NCBI RefSeq assembly: GCF_000280495.2
Contig: NZ_CP018016.1
Span: 5,146,001-5,210,000 of the forward strand
Source: Kosakonia radicincitans DSM 16656
GTDB taxonomy: Bacteria; Pseudomonadota; Gammaproteobacteria; Enterobacterales; Enterobacteriaceae
Reading direction: 5' to 3'
DNA length: 64,000 nucleotides
Below the pieces are notes generated by a model. It searched no databases. It was not told the origin of the DNA and was given only the letters and a program-made list of their open reading frames with translations. Position numbers and translations under genes: made by a program. Shown in pieces: positions 47,101 to 55,840 of the stretch. Numbering within the stretch: the first letter of the stretch is position 1; every line of letters begins with the position of its first letter.

Positions 47101-48108
47101 ATGAACCGTCTGAATATCACCTCCATTCTCCACAGAATGGCAACCGGAAGGGATGAAGAAATGGAGCAACTCCTGACTCAACTATCCGAAAGAAAGAAGA
47201 CTGCAGGTAGTCCCCTGGCCATTCGATTTAAACCTGCGGTGCGGGAATTTATTACACTGGTATCAGGTCGTCTGGGTATCTCATCTGCAGAGCTGGTAAA
47301 TGTTCTGGTGGAAGGCATTATGCGGGAAACACTTACCCCCCGGCAGGCTTCCGTGACCCGCATCCCGGAACGGTTCTGGCTGCTTATGGACGAACACAAA
47401 CTTTCTGCAACCGATGTCGCCTGCCTCCTCTCAGACTGGAATATTGGACTGAGCGTGCTGGAAAATCGTGAACGGACCATGGACTTCCTGACCTCACCCT
47501 TGCTGAAAAAATTGTCTGAATGGTTTTATGTCAGTGTCGAATGGCTTGAAGGAACGGCATCCCGCCCCGTTCATCATATAACAGTATTTAATGACTGGTT
47601 TCATGCCGCCAGAAAGCTGGATAAAAGAATCAGGGAAGCCGAACCTGAGAATATATTAACGCGTCCGGATATATATTTTGTCCGGGAAATGAATATACCC
47701 GGAGGAGATCAGGAAGATATTTTCATCTTTATCCGTCGCTACCGAACCGTCAATAATACTACGGTGCGGATAGTTGAATGCGCCGGGTACTGTTCAACAG
47801 CAGGAAGGTTACAGGATCAATTTAACTCATTCCTGAGTATGTGCGGAATTCTTTTTCAGGCAGAAATTATTTCTAAGGTTGATACCTTTTTCGCATCAGG
47901 TCAGTTACTGAACGCGCTTAAAACGGGAGATATTCTTCCAGTATCAGCACTGTGGCAAATACAGAAACTCTGTCGTAACGCAGAGGGTAAATATGCCCAG
48001 AACATATGGAAAACAGAGGAACGAATGCCGTTTCTTGCTCCGGATGAATTTATTATTGATGAATGGAGAGAAATAACATCCAGAATACTCAACAATCCTG
48101 ACCTCTGA
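47101..48108 (+). CDS. Putative DNA-binding protein (RHH-like plus helix-turn-helix)
   Basis: 335 residues. Residues 38-75 (LAIRFKPAVREFITLV, GISSAELVNVLVEGIM) have the strand-helix-helix pattern of ribbon-helix-helix proteins. Residues 88-150 (RFWLLMDEHKLSATDVACLL, FYVSVEWLEG) resemble an Xre-like helix-turn-helix. The C-terminal 180 residues are unrecognised. Palindromes upstream would suit autoregulation. Family not known to me. Confidence 0.65.
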   Translation: MNRLNITSILHRMATGRDEEMEQLLTQLSERKKTAGSPLAIRFKPAVREFITLVSGRLGISSAELVNVLVEGIMRETLTPRQASVTRIPERFWLLMDEHKLSATDVACLLSDWNIGLSVLENRERTMDFLTSPLLKKLSEWFYVSVEWLEGTASRPVHHITVFNDWFHAARKLDKRIREAEPENILTRPDIYFVREMNIPGGDQEDIFIFIRRYRTVNNTTVRIVECAGYCSTAGRLQDQFNSFLSMCGILFQAEIISKVDTFFASGQLLNALKTGDILPVSALWQIQKLCRNAEGKYAQNIWKTEERMPFLAPDEFIIDEWREITSRILNNPDL

Positions 48109-48135
48109 ATTAACTGACTGAACTTATTTTTTTAT

Positions 48136-48158
48136 TGGCGCGCCTGCGCCAGGGGATT
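48136..48158 (+). terminator. Weak terminator-like hairpin
   Basis: TGGCGC and GCGCCA around GCCT, then GGGGA and a T run. Confidence 0.45.
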
Positions 48159-48195
48159 TTTTTGCCTTAAACACCATAAACATGAAAGGAAATTA

Positions 48196-49404
48196 ATGAT
48201 GAAAGTATCAATGATTACACATGGAATCACACTGGCACTGCTGGCGACGGCTGTGCCTGCTGCCCATGCAGCAGGGACCTGGACCGAGGCGCGTAATGAT
48301 GCAATGGGCGGCACCGGTGTGGCCTCATCCGGCTACGCGGCGGCCGCACTGGCCAACCCCGCCCTGATGACGCGTCATGATGCCAGCGACAATGTTGGCA
48401 TTATCCTCCCGGGCGTCGGGGCACAGGTCAGCGATCCGGATAACCTGCAGGACGGTCTGGATCGTGTTAAAGACAACTGGAACCACCTGAGTAACGCTGC
48501 CGGCAGCGGAAACAGTTCCGGGCAGGCTGCCGCGCTGAAAAAATCCCTGCAGGATATCTCAGGCGACAGCGGCCGGGCCAGCGCAGGTGTGTCGGCAGTT
48601 GTCGCTATTCCGAACGACACGCTGCCTTTTGCTCTGGTGGTCAAAGGCTGGGGACAGGCAAAGGCTCGTGCTGTTGTCACTGACCACGATCTGGCCTGGC
48701 TCGATGCCGCAGAGTCCGGCATTTTCTCGCCCTCCCGTGACGACCTCAACCAACTGACCTCCCGTGCAGAAGGCGTGGCAGCACTGGTGAGTGAATACGG
48801 ACTCGCCATGGCCTACCCGTTCACGCTGGCCGGCACGCCGGTCTCGGTGGGCATCACCCCCAAATTCCAGCGTGTGGATACCTGGAACTACAACGTGGCC
48901 ATCAATAACTACAGTACCTCCGACTTTCACAGCGGTGAGTGGAAGCGCTCCGAAAGTGGCGGCAACGTGGATATCGGTTTCGCCGCACAACTGACCCCGG
49001 AATGGACGCTGGGTCTGACCGGGCAGAATCTGGTCTCACGGGATGTGGACACCCGCGAGATCAACGGCCTGAAAGACACGTTTCAGATCCGCCCGCAGGC
49101 CACTGCCGGGACATCCTGGAGCAATGGCTTCATCACGGTTGCAACTGATGTTGATCTGACACCTGCCAGTGGTTTTGCCTCCGATGAAAAAGCGCAGTAT
49201 GCCGGTGTGGGTGCCGAACTCAACGCCTGGGACTGGGCACAGCTGCGCGCGGGCTATCGGGCAGACATGCGCAACAGTGACAACAACGTGTTTACCGCCG
49301 GTATTGGTATTTCACCCTTTAACGTCGTCCATCTCGATCTGACCGGCATGGCCGGCACCGATCGCACGTATGGCGCGGCAGCACAGCTCACCTTCACATT
49401 CTGA
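48196..49404 (+). CDS. TraF-like outer-membrane protein (TraF_2 family)
   Basis: 402 residues. Signal peptide (about 1-27, ending AAHAA), then ARNDAMGGTGVASSGYAAAALANPAL, the conserved start of the TraF_2 family related to FadL-type beta-barrels. It ends in LTFTF, with the C-terminal Phe typical of outer-membrane proteins. Family members occur in conjugative plasmids and islands. Strong ribosome site (AAAGGA). GC content is higher than in the gene before it. A lipoprotein gene follows 47 bases on. Confidence 0.8.
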   Translation: MMKVSMITHGITLALLATAVPAAHAAGTWTEARNDAMGGTGVASSGYAAAALANPALMTRHDASDNVGIILPGVGAQVSDPDNLQDGLDRVKDNWNHLSNAAGSGNSSGQAAALKKSLQDISGDSGRASAGVSAVVAIPNDTLPFALVVKGWGQAKARAVVTDHDLAWLDAAESGIFSPSRDDLNQLTSRAEGVAALVSEYGLAMAYPFTLAGTPVSVGITPKFQRVDTWNYNVAINNYSTSDFHSGEWKRSESGGNVDIGFAAQLTPEWTLGLTGQNLVSRDVDTREINGLKDTFQIRPQATAGTSWSNGFITVATDVDLTPASGFASDEKAQYAGVGAELNAWDWAQLRAGYRADMRNSDNNVFTAGIGISPFNVVHLDLTGMAGTDRTYGAAAQLTFTF

Positions 49405-49451
49405 TAATTCCGGGCTGCTGAATGCAGCCCGTCATTGAAAAGGGTAATACC

Positions 49452-49988
49452 ATGAAAAACATGCTCTCCGTTGTCTCCCTGACGACTCTTTTATTAATGC
49501 TGACCGGCTGTAGCGGTAATTCCTCCTTAAACGACCTCAGCCTCAGCAGGCTAACATCGCTTATCAACCCTGTGAGTCAGCAGCAGACACAAAACAGTGC
49601 TGAACCAACTCAACGTAATTACGTCGGCCAGTTTTATGGCCCAATACCGATTCCAGCTGAAACTGTAGCCATGCGTCTGAAGCAGCATTACGAATTTGTT
49701 TCTGATGAGGACGTTTCCGCTGCGCGTAACAGCGGTCAGGGAAATGCAGGCTGGTCAGCATCGGCAATCTCAGAAGGCACCAGTTGGGAGGCACAGCCGG
49801 GCAGCTACTATCGCATGAGCCGGAACTGGGCCGGAAATGACCGCCTGACGCTCGAAGTTCGGGGGACCAGTAAAGAGAGCTTTATTACAGCAACCTATAT
49901 ATCTTCCAATCCGGAGCATCTTAAGAAAACCTGGACATCACGTTTATGGAAGCAGATCCCGGACGTCGCTGGCGGCTCTCTCAAATAA
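49452..49988 (+). CDS. Unknown lipoprotein
   Basis: 178 residues from the ATG at 49452. Lipoprotein signal with lipobox MLTGC, then a linker and a globular part with SYYRMSRNWAGNDRLTLEVRG. It follows the TraF-like gene and could be its partner at the outer membrane. Family not recognised. Confidence 0.75.
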   Translation: MKNMLSVVSLTTLLLMLTGCSGNSSLNDLSLSRLTSLINPVSQQQTQNSAEPTQRNYVGQFYGPIPIPAETVAMRLKQHYEFVSDEDVSAARNSGQGNAGWSASAISEGTSWEAQPGSYYRMSRNWAGNDRLTLEVRGTSKESFITATYISSNPEHLKKTWTSRLWKQIPDVAGGSLK

Positions 49989-50003
49989 ATAAGAGGTCAC
50001 ATC

Positions 50004-50648
50004 ATGGTTCAGTTACAGACACAACTCAATGCCATCCACGAACGAATTTCAGACGCGCAGAATATTGTGGCACGCCGGGAGCGCTCCGTTAAACGTGCGG
50101 AACGCAATCTTGAAATTGCAGAGGATAACCTTGCTCAGTTGCAAAATGAACGTGACGAACTGCTGATTGCGTCATGGGGAGATATACCGAACTGGCAGGT
50201 TATTTTTGACCTCGTTAATCCCTCACCGGCAATGTATGAATACAAAGAGAAATGGATCAGGGAAAAAGGCCTTCACGCGGGCGGGATGTATAATTGCCAT
50301 ACTAATCAGGGCGCCTTCTCTGTTGGTTTTACCACAACATCAGAGCACGAACTGCATCAAAATATCCGCATGGTTGAATTCGTTATGCAACATCTGCGGG
50401 CTGACCGCAATAACGAAAAAGTAATGATTGTATATAACGTCCCGACTGACAATTGTTGCCACAACTTCGTTTTTAATACTGAAACGGGAAAATATGGAAT
50501 TACGACTGACAGCTATATGAGTCGTCGAAGTATTACTGAATATTCAACAACAGAAGAAGCGTTGCGCTATCTGCAAAGCATTTCGGATACCGATATCGTC
50601 CCTGAAATGGAAAGTCTCCCCGGTCCAGTAATATCCGGTGAGGAGTAA
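50004..50648 (+). CDS. Unknown protein with N-terminal coiled coil
   Basis: 214 residues. Residues 1-55 form a heptad-rich coiled coil with alternating Arg and Glu (ISDAQNIVARRERSVKRAER). The rest is globular with CCHNF. Good ribosome site (AAGAGGTC). Co-directional with the following phage-type genes. Not recognised. Confidence 0.7.
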   Translation: MVQLQTQLNAIHERISDAQNIVARRERSVKRAERNLEIAEDNLAQLQNERDELLIASWGDIPNWQVIFDLVNPSPAMYEYKEKWIREKGLHAGGMYNCHTNQGAFSVGFTTTSEHELHQNIRMVEFVMQHLRADRNNEKVMIVYNVPTDNCCHNFVFNTETGKYGITTDSYMSRRSITEYSTTEEALRYLQSISDTDIVPEMESLPGPVISGEE

Positions 50649-50652
50649 TGCG

Positions 50653-51111
50653 ATGGCTAATCACACGAAAGAGCAAATTGAATTAACGCTGGCCAGCATT
50701 GTTGAACTGGCAGACTACCAGAGAATGATCCGCCATCCCGGCAACCCGGCAAAGGGACAATTTGTAGTGACTGGCCCAAATTTTAAGGATGATTCTGCGC
50801 GCGTTGGCTACTGCGTACAGGTGCGTAAACACGTTGGCCAGTTTGGTTCTGACATGGTTTTCCTGCGCCACGTAAATGGCTCCCTTACTGTGCATGAAAA
50901 CAATTGCTACATAGTGATGAATGCTGAACAGGAAGCCCTGGCCCGCTCAGTGTTTGACGTATTGCCTGAGGACGAGGAATACGAAAAAGGATACATCGAT
51001 TGTGAGAAGGTCCACGAAGTAGGCTTTGTGATTGAAAACTCAGCTTCTCATGGTACTCCGGAGGTCCCTTTCACCATCACAATCACGACGACAAAAGGCG
51101 GTGCGGCATGA
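50653..51111 (+). CDS. Unknown phage/plasmid-type protein
   Basis: 152 residues from the ATG at 50653, which has GAGGAG seven bases upstream, inside the end of the previous gene. Its stop overlaps the next start (ATGA), showing a translationally coupled cluster. Domain not recognised. Confidence 0.75.
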   Translation: MANHTKEQIELTLASIVELADYQRMIRHPGNPAKGQFVVTGPNFKDDSARVGYCVQVRKHVGQFGSDMVFLRHVNGSLTVHENNCYIVMNAEQEALARSVFDVLPEDEEYEKGYIDCEKVHEVGFVIENSASHGTPEVPFTITITTTKGGAA

Positions 51112-51518
51112 CTTACAAAAGCGAGATGGTTGGTGAAATTATAGCCGCAATAAAGTTAAGGCACGAAAAAAACGGCTTTTTCGCACCAGTAATCACATGG
51201 TTCGAATTTTGTACCCTGCTGGAAGGTCGTGAAGCTGACAAGGCGGAGAATGCGCAACTGCGCCAACGCATCGCCGATCTTGAAGCCCGCCCGGTTGCGC
51301 CTTTCGACTTCAAAGAGACCACTGACGCAGACTACTGCCGGGAGTGGGCATGGCGTGAAATCACGAAAGACCTCCCTACAAAACACTGGAAAGCCGGGGA
51401 GAACGGGACTTTCTATGCATTTTACCTGATGGGGTGGCATGCACGTTTACGGTACAACGAACAACGTCGCGCTGAATATGCTCAAATCGCAGGCATCATT
51501 CTGGAAAGGAGGGAGTAA
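51108..51518 (+). CDS. Unknown small phage-type protein
   Basis: 136 residues. It contains a short coiled-coil stretch (ADKAENAQLRQRIADLEA) often seen in lambdoid accessory proteins, and an aromatic segment (FYAFYLMGWHARLRY). ATGA overlap with the gene before, two bases before the next start. Confidence 0.7.
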   Translation: MTYKSEMVGEIIAAIKLRHEKNGFFAPVITWFEFCTLLEGREADKAENAQLRQRIADLEARPVAPFDFKETTDADYCREWAWREITKDLPTKHWKAGENGTFYAFYLMGWHARLRYNEQRRAEYAQIAGIILERRE

Positions 51519-51520
51519 AT

Positions 51521-52027
51521 ATGGCTTTGACGCATGACGAACTTTGCCGGATTGCCTGTCGCTTTCTTCAGAACAACGGATTCAGGGTGGCGTTTCACGA
51601 TCGCTTCGTTGCCGCCGTCGCATCAGGTGAACAGCCTGACGCTATAGGATTTCGCAACCTTGCTTCATGCCTGATTGAGGTTAAGTGTTCCCGCGCTGAT
51701 TTCCTTGCCGATCACAAGAAAAGTTTCCGCATCGACCCTGAAATGGGCATGGGCGACTGGCGATTTTTTATGGCTGAACCTGGAATTATCGACGTTGCCG
51801 ATTTACCTCCGGGATGGGGGCTGCTGCATTTCAGAAATGGGCGCGTGTATAAGGTGCATGGCTGGCCGGGTAATGCGATGTGGTGCACGAAAGCTAATAA
51901 GCCGTTTCAGGCAAACAAGCAGGCCGAATGTGACTACATGTACAGTGCGCTGCGCCGCATGCAGATTCGCGGGTATCTGAACGAAGTATATGACGGTGTC
52001 CTGGTTAACAAGCAGGAGGCCGTATGA
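51521..52027 (+). CDS. PD-(D/E)XK-like (MmcB-type) phage protein
   Basis: 168 residues. The motif PDAIGF followed by CLIEVKCSRADFLADHKK gives the D...ExK pattern of restriction-endonuclease-like folds. The segment GDWRFFMAEPGII and PPGWGLLHF match a common phage/plasmid family. AGGAGGG precedes the ATG. A decayed relative lies on the other strand at 61946-62336. Enzyme activity is not proven. Confidence 0.75.
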   Translation: MALTHDELCRIACRFLQNNGFRVAFHDRFVAAVASGEQPDAIGFRNLASCLIEVKCSRADFLADHKKSFRIDPEMGMGDWRFFMAEPGIIDVADLPPGWGLLHFRNGRVYKVHGWPGNAMWCTKANKPFQANKQAECDYMYSALRRMQIRGYLNEVYDGVLVNKQEAV

Positions 52028-52509
52028 ACACAAAACTAAACCGGAAGCAGCTGGAAGAAATTGCAAAACCGGAGGGGTGGAAACTGGTTCCGGAACAAAT
52101 GTACCTGAACGCTGATGCTATCGAATGCATCTGCTCACAATGCGGTGATGGCGGTAAAATCTACGGCAATTTTACGGCGGGTATTCTGTGGATTGGAGAG
52201 GTGCTGACGGACGACTGCAACGGCATTAAGTATGGACTGAACATATCATCAGCCGAATATCCGGAAAAAGGCACGATCAACATTTATGAGTTCGACAATC
52301 CACTTCGTAGCCATTCAGCAGTTACCAGAGAAAATACCGGTATGAAATATTATCACTACTTTATTTATACCTTCAGGCTGACCAGACTTCTGCTGAAAAG
52401 AGAAATCCCGCTGCGAATATTTATTTTTGCTTTACGGGCAAAACCAGGAGCAGTCGCCGGTAAGCATGGTTCTTTTATTGTAGACCCGTTCTACGATGAT
52501 CAGGTTTAA
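52024..52509 (+). CDS. Unknown protein, possibly chimeric
   Basis: 161 residues, start overlapping the previous stop (ATGA). The first 90 residues (EGWKLVP, CICSQCGDGG) look like phage accessory proteins. The last 60 residues are basic and hydrophobic (YYHYFIYTFRLTRLLLKRE) with a different character. The change suggests fusion with an unrelated 3' end. Not recognised. Confidence 0.6.
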   Translation: MNTKLNRKQLEEIAKPEGWKLVPEQMYLNADAIECICSQCGDGGKIYGNFTAGILWIGEVLTDDCNGIKYGLNISSAEYPEKGTINIYEFDNPLRSHSAVTRENTGMKYYHYFIYTFRLTRLLLKREIPLRIFIFALRAKPGAVAGKHGSFIVDPFYDDQV

Positions 52510-52520
52510 AAGGCTACAGA

Positions 52521-52931
52521 ATGAAAATTAACATCAGGTTTTCAAGATTATTTTTGCTTGCGATCCCATTAACCATTTATGGTACGGAGTTACTATTTTG
52601 GTTTGTCATGATGAAAAGAAATATATTCCCGCCGGAATACATAAGCTGGCGGGTTACTATCCTGTTAACATTTGTATGGATATCTGGGTTTGCGCTCTAT
52701 TTGTGTGAGAATGCTGAAAAATGGCCTGTACTTCTTATGAAGCTATTCAGTCCCGTTGCTGGCTATATTTTAGTGGCATGTGTAGCAACTCTGGATGCAT
52801 TCGTGATGTGGGATACGAAACCTTTCACCGACAATTACGTAGACTTTTTTCGTCTTGGTTTTCTTGGCAGCTATATGAGCCCATTAATTATCGTTTTTAT
52901 CAGTCTGCTCGGAACCTTTTTTGATGAATGA
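52521..52931 (+). CDS. Small integral membrane protein
   Basis: 136 residues with four hydrophobic segments (about 8-27, 43-62, 70-92 and 109-132). No family recognised. AT-rich, unlike the genes before it. It ends at a terminator shared with the convergent methylase-like gene. Confidence 0.65.
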   Translation: MKINIRFSRLFLLAIPLTIYGTELLFWFVMMKRNIFPPEYISWRVTILLTFVWISGFALYLCENAEKWPVLLMKLFSPVAGYILVACVATLDAFVMWDTKPFTDNYVDFFRLGFLGSYMSPLIIVFISLLGTFFDE

Positions 52932-52936
52932 AAAGA

Positions 52937-52964
52937 AAAGGCCACAATGATTCGTGGCCTTTTG
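52937..52964. terminator. Bidirectional terminator
   Basis: AAAAGGCCAC and GTGGCCTTTT form a 10-bp stem with an 8-nt loop in the convergent gap. Confidence 0.85.
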
Positions 52965-52978
52965 TTCAGTATGAGCTT

Positions 52979-53665
52979 TCATGCAACGGCTGCATTCATT
53001 CTCGTCTGCAGCAGGAAACTCCAGTTCCCCATGTAATGCGCGGGCGTGTGAAGTATTCGCCGGCGCTCATCGTTTAGTGAGTTGCCGATCACCACCTCCC
53101 CCGACACACCAGACAGCGAAAGCTGGATATACGCCATACCGGCCGCCAGCGGATCGATATCCTGAGCAGAGACCCACAGATACCGGTGAGGAGAATAGCC
53201 AGCCTCACGCAGAACAAAGGCAAATGCCAGTGCCATACAGCCGGCGCCGCAGGCAGGTTCGGAAAGCGTGATAAACGGCTTGTCCCTAAAATTATCTTCG
53301 ACGTTACCGAGCTGCATTCTGGCCATCATCAGACCGATATCCCACGGCGTGAAAAACTGACCACGGTATTTATCACCCAGTTCAAGCTGCATAAAAACGC
53401 GGCCAAGAAAATCGCCGGGCGTCTCATCCAGCCCGTTGGTCACATGGGCCAGTAGCTGCGCCATACGGGAGATGTCCGTTTTTTCGTAACGGCCGACAAT
53501 ACGCATGTACTTTTCTTCCCGTTTGTCACAGAACTGAAGGCTGTTCTGCAGTGCGATCACACTGCAGCTGACAAAGTCTTCAAATACCTGATGCCGGTGA
53601 TGGTACCGTGCAGTCTGGCTGAAGAGTGAGAGAAAGGCTTTTTCGTGGTTGATGACGCTTTTCAT
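52979..53665 (-). CDS. N6-adenine methylase-like protein without NPPY motif
   Basis: 228 residues from the ATG at 53665, behind GGAAGGGAG. It has the HsdM-type segments GQFFTPWDIGLMMARM and the SAM-binding motif LSEPACGAGCMALAFAF, then SAQDIDPLAAGMAYIQL. The catalytic NPPF/Y motif, expected about 30 residues after that, is absent (IGNSLNDERRRILHTPAHYMG). It may bind SAM or DNA without methylating. Similar truncated methylases accompany plasmid antirestriction genes. Last gene of the minus-strand block. Confidence 0.75.
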   Translation of the reverse strand: MKSVINHEKAFLSLFSQTARYHHRHQVFEDFVSCSVIALQNSLQFCDKREEKYMRIVGRYEKTDISRMAQLLAHVTNGLDETPGDFLGRVFMQLELGDKYRGQFFTPWDIGLMMARMQLGNVEDNFRDKPFITLSEPACGAGCMALAFAFVLREAGYSPHRYLWVSAQDIDPLAAGMAYIQLSLSGVSGEVVIGNSLNDERRRILHTPAHYMGNWSFLLQTRMNAAVA

Positions 53666-53670
53666 ATGTG

Positions 53671-53718
53671 CTCCCTTCCGGAAAGAGAACACGCGCCCGG
53701 AGGGAAACGCTGTTCCCT
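53671..53718 (-). promoter_or_regulatory. Leader hairpins of the methylase-like gene
   Basis: Stem AGGGAA/TTCCCT (53701-53706 with 53713-53718, loop ACGCTG) is followed by a weaker stem (53671-53687, six pairs including two G-U) that covers the ribosome site GGAAGGGAG. Confidence 0.55.
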
Positions 53719-53726
53719 TCAGTGTG

Positions 53727-53756
53727 AAAAAACGGCCACAGCTTTCGCTGTGACCG
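53727..53756 (-). terminator. Terminator after the Api92-like gene
   Basis: On the minus strand CGGTCACAGC pairs with GCTGTGGCCG around GAAA and is followed by six T. Confidence 0.85.
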
Positions 53757-53792
53757 GTCAGAGGAGCCGGATAAACCGGCGTTAAGTGAATG

Positions 53793-54743
53793 TTATGCGC
53801 GGATGCTGCCGTAGTGCGCTGCGGTGGTTGCAGGAACCGCAGCCGTTTCGGGTGTCACCAGATACATGCGTGCGCCGTCGCCGGATGCTGACTGCTGCAG
53901 CGCTTCTGCCGGGTACGGACCACTGTCAACGTGGTCCCCCCGATCAAAGCAGTTGAACCCTGACGTGCCGGCATCCGGTGAAATCCAGTAGTGCCGGATT
54001 TCACAGTCAAACATCTGCGACATTATCCCCATAACCTCACCTGACGGCGGATACCAGGGAGATGCAAAGCTCAGCGTCAGTGACCCCACGTCATCCCGGC
54101 TCCAGCTGGCCTGATGGCCCGCCGGAAACTCCATGCCAAAGAGCTGCATACAGAGTTCGGATGTTGTACAGAGCCCGGTGAAAAGACCACTTTCGCCGTT
54201 GAGTTCGGTGGCCAGACGTGACGGCATCACCATCAGCATGTCACAGGGACAGGTTGTCTCCGGCATGATGCTGAGCCATTCCCAGCGCTCCTGCGGATCA
54301 AACTGACCACCGGCACCGGCAACGCCGAACCAGTCGGCATAGTGCACGGCCATCAGCTGCGCCATTATCTGCCGCGCTGCAAAGGGAATGGCTTCCCATT
54401 TCAGCGCATCGATGCCGGACTGCAGCCAGATTTTCTCCATGCGGGAGAGCGTCCTGCTGTCAAGCCACGCGTCCTGCTCCAGCAACTCGATAAAGTGCTG
54501 GAAGGCCTGGTTGGGTGAGGTCTGCGCGCCTGTACCGGATGCGGTCAGCATCGGATACGGTGCGTAATCCACCGCTTTGACGGGCTTCAGTATGCCGGCA
54601 CAGCCGGCGAGGAACAGCTTTATCGCCTGCCGGATGGCGTGCCGGTAAAGCGGTTTTTCCGTGCCGGCAATCCAGGGCTGCATCACATCGAGACAGACTG
54701 ATTTACCGGTAATTTCTAGGCGGTTCTGGCACCATGAGAACAT
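53793..54743 (-). CDS. Api92-like (DUF1281) plasmid protein
   Basis: 316 residues. The N-terminus MFSWCQNRLEITGKSVCLD is the conserved ferredoxin-like start of the Api92/YubB family found on conjugative plasmids and phages. The C-terminal half has the repeated pattern SLTLSFASPWYPPSGEVMG and EIRHYWISPDAG. Role unknown. It is preceded by an attenuator-like leader and followed by a terminator, so its expression may be set apart from ardC. Confidence 0.8.
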   Translation of the reverse strand: MFSWCQNRLEITGKSVCLDVMQPWIAGTEKPLYRHAIRQAIKLFLAGCAGILKPVKAVDYAPYPMLTASGTGAQTSPNQAFQHFIELLEQDAWLDSRTLSRMEKIWLQSGIDALKWEAIPFAARQIMAQLMAVHYADWFGVAGAGGQFDPQERWEWLSIMPETTCPCDMLMVMPSRLATELNGESGLFTGLCTTSELCMQLFGMEFPAGHQASWSRDDVGSLTLSFASPWYPPSGEVMGIMSQMFDCEIRHYWISPDAGTSGFNCFDRGDHVDSGPYPAEALQQSASGDGARMYLVTPETAAVPATTAAHYGSIRA

Positions 54744-54752
54744 TGTGAAACT

Positions 54753-54808
54753 CCTCTTGTCGGATAAAACGAAAAGAGGGCATCTCCCTGAGGAAGATGC
54801 CCTCAGGG
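54753..54808 (-). promoter_or_regulatory. Attenuator-like leader of the Api92-like gene
   Basis: Three mutually exclusive pairings on the minus strand. First, CCCTGAGG (54808-54801) with CCTCAGGG (54793-54786), 8 bp. Second, a terminator, GAGGGCATCT (54804-54795) with AGATGCCCTC (54785-54776), 10 bp, then TTTTC. Third, CCTCTT (54779-54774) with the ribosome site AAGAGG (54758-54753). The first would act as antiterminator. Confidence 0.65.
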
Positions 54809-54839
54809 GGATGATGGCGGCCGCAGCCGCCGGGTCAGT

Positions 54840-55820
54840 TTATGCCGCCTGTTCCGTGTTCCGGTTCAGGGGGGCAAGTAAATATTCCGACGCTTCCCGG
54901 GCAAACCGGCAGGCACGGAAAATCGCTCTTTTGTCTTCACGAAGGGCTTTCAGCCAGCCGGCCAGATAGCTTTCGTGCTGCACGTCGCCGGTAATACCGA
55001 GCTCCGCACAGAGAAAGGCACTTCCGGTTTCCGCTATCAGCTCTTCGAAGGCGTAAACCGGATCACCGAACTTACGCGATGACGAGGTAATACCTTCCCG
55101 GTTCAGGCGGCTGCCGTGCCCGGTGGCATGCACCAGTTCGTGCAACAGCGTGGACCAGTAATCCGCCTCCGTCCGGAACTGCGATGCCGTCGGCATCACA
55201 ATGCGATCGGCACCCGGACGGTAAAACGCGCGGTCCTGCCGGCGATGCTCGCAGCCGACGCCGGTTGCGTTGAGTATCTGCTGTACCTGCTGCTGCGCTG
55301 CACTGAGCTCAGAAGGCCGTTCTGCCTCCACCGTGTCGGACAGTTCACCCTGTACGGATTCGGGGAGGCCGTCGCACTGGGCAACGTTGAACAACTGCAA
55401 CTGCTTCAGCATGGCCAGTTGCTCCATGACCGGTTCACCGTCGCGATACAAAAGGTTATCGCTGCTGTCGCGGGCCTGTTTCTCAAATGGTTTGTAGATG
55501 ATGGCCAGCGCGCTGGTCTCATTCTTCCTGACATAACCGCCAGCGGCTTTCGCCTGCCGGAAAGTCAGCCAGCGGTCGGACGTGTACCCGTGTTCTTCAG
55601 CGGCCATCCACAGTAGCGGTACATTAATGCCACTGTAGGCGCGGCCGGTGACGGCATTGACCGGCAGACTGCCGCCGTGCACGTTCTGAGCCGAACGCCA
55701 CGGGCGCCGCCAGGGCGGTACGCCGTTTTCGAGCGCCAGAATGATTTTGTCAGTGACCTGCTGATACAGGTCGGGGGTCTGTACTGCCGCCGGTTTACGT
55801 CGGCCGGTGGTGGTCTTCAT
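54840..55820 (-). CDS. ArdC-type antirestriction protein
   Basis: 326 residues from the ATG at 55820. The N-terminal DUF1738/ArdC single-stranded-DNA-binding domain is seen (YQQVTDKIILALENGVPPWRRPW, NAVTGRAYSGINVPLLW). The C-terminal zincin-like metallopeptidase domain has HELVHATGH plus the third-ligand helix FEELIAETGSAFL. Such proteins protect incoming plasmid DNA from restriction. Conserved residues are intact. Confidence 0.93.
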   Translation of the reverse strand: MKTTTGRRKPAAVQTPDLYQQVTDKIILALENGVPPWRRPWRSAQNVHGGSLPVNAVTGRAYSGINVPLLWMAAEEHGYTSDRWLTFRQAKAAGGYVRKNETSALAIIYKPFEKQARDSSDNLLYRDGEPVMEQLAMLKQLQLFNVAQCDGLPESVQGELSDTVEAERPSELSAAQQQVQQILNATGVGCEHRRQDRAFYRPGADRIVMPTASQFRTEADYWSTLLHELVHATGHGSRLNREGITSSSRKFGDPVYAFEELIAETGSAFLCAELGITGDVQHESYLAGWLKALREDKRAIFRACRFAREASEYLLAPLNRNTEQAA

Positions 55821-55840
55821 GTGATGCAGCCTCTGAGTGC

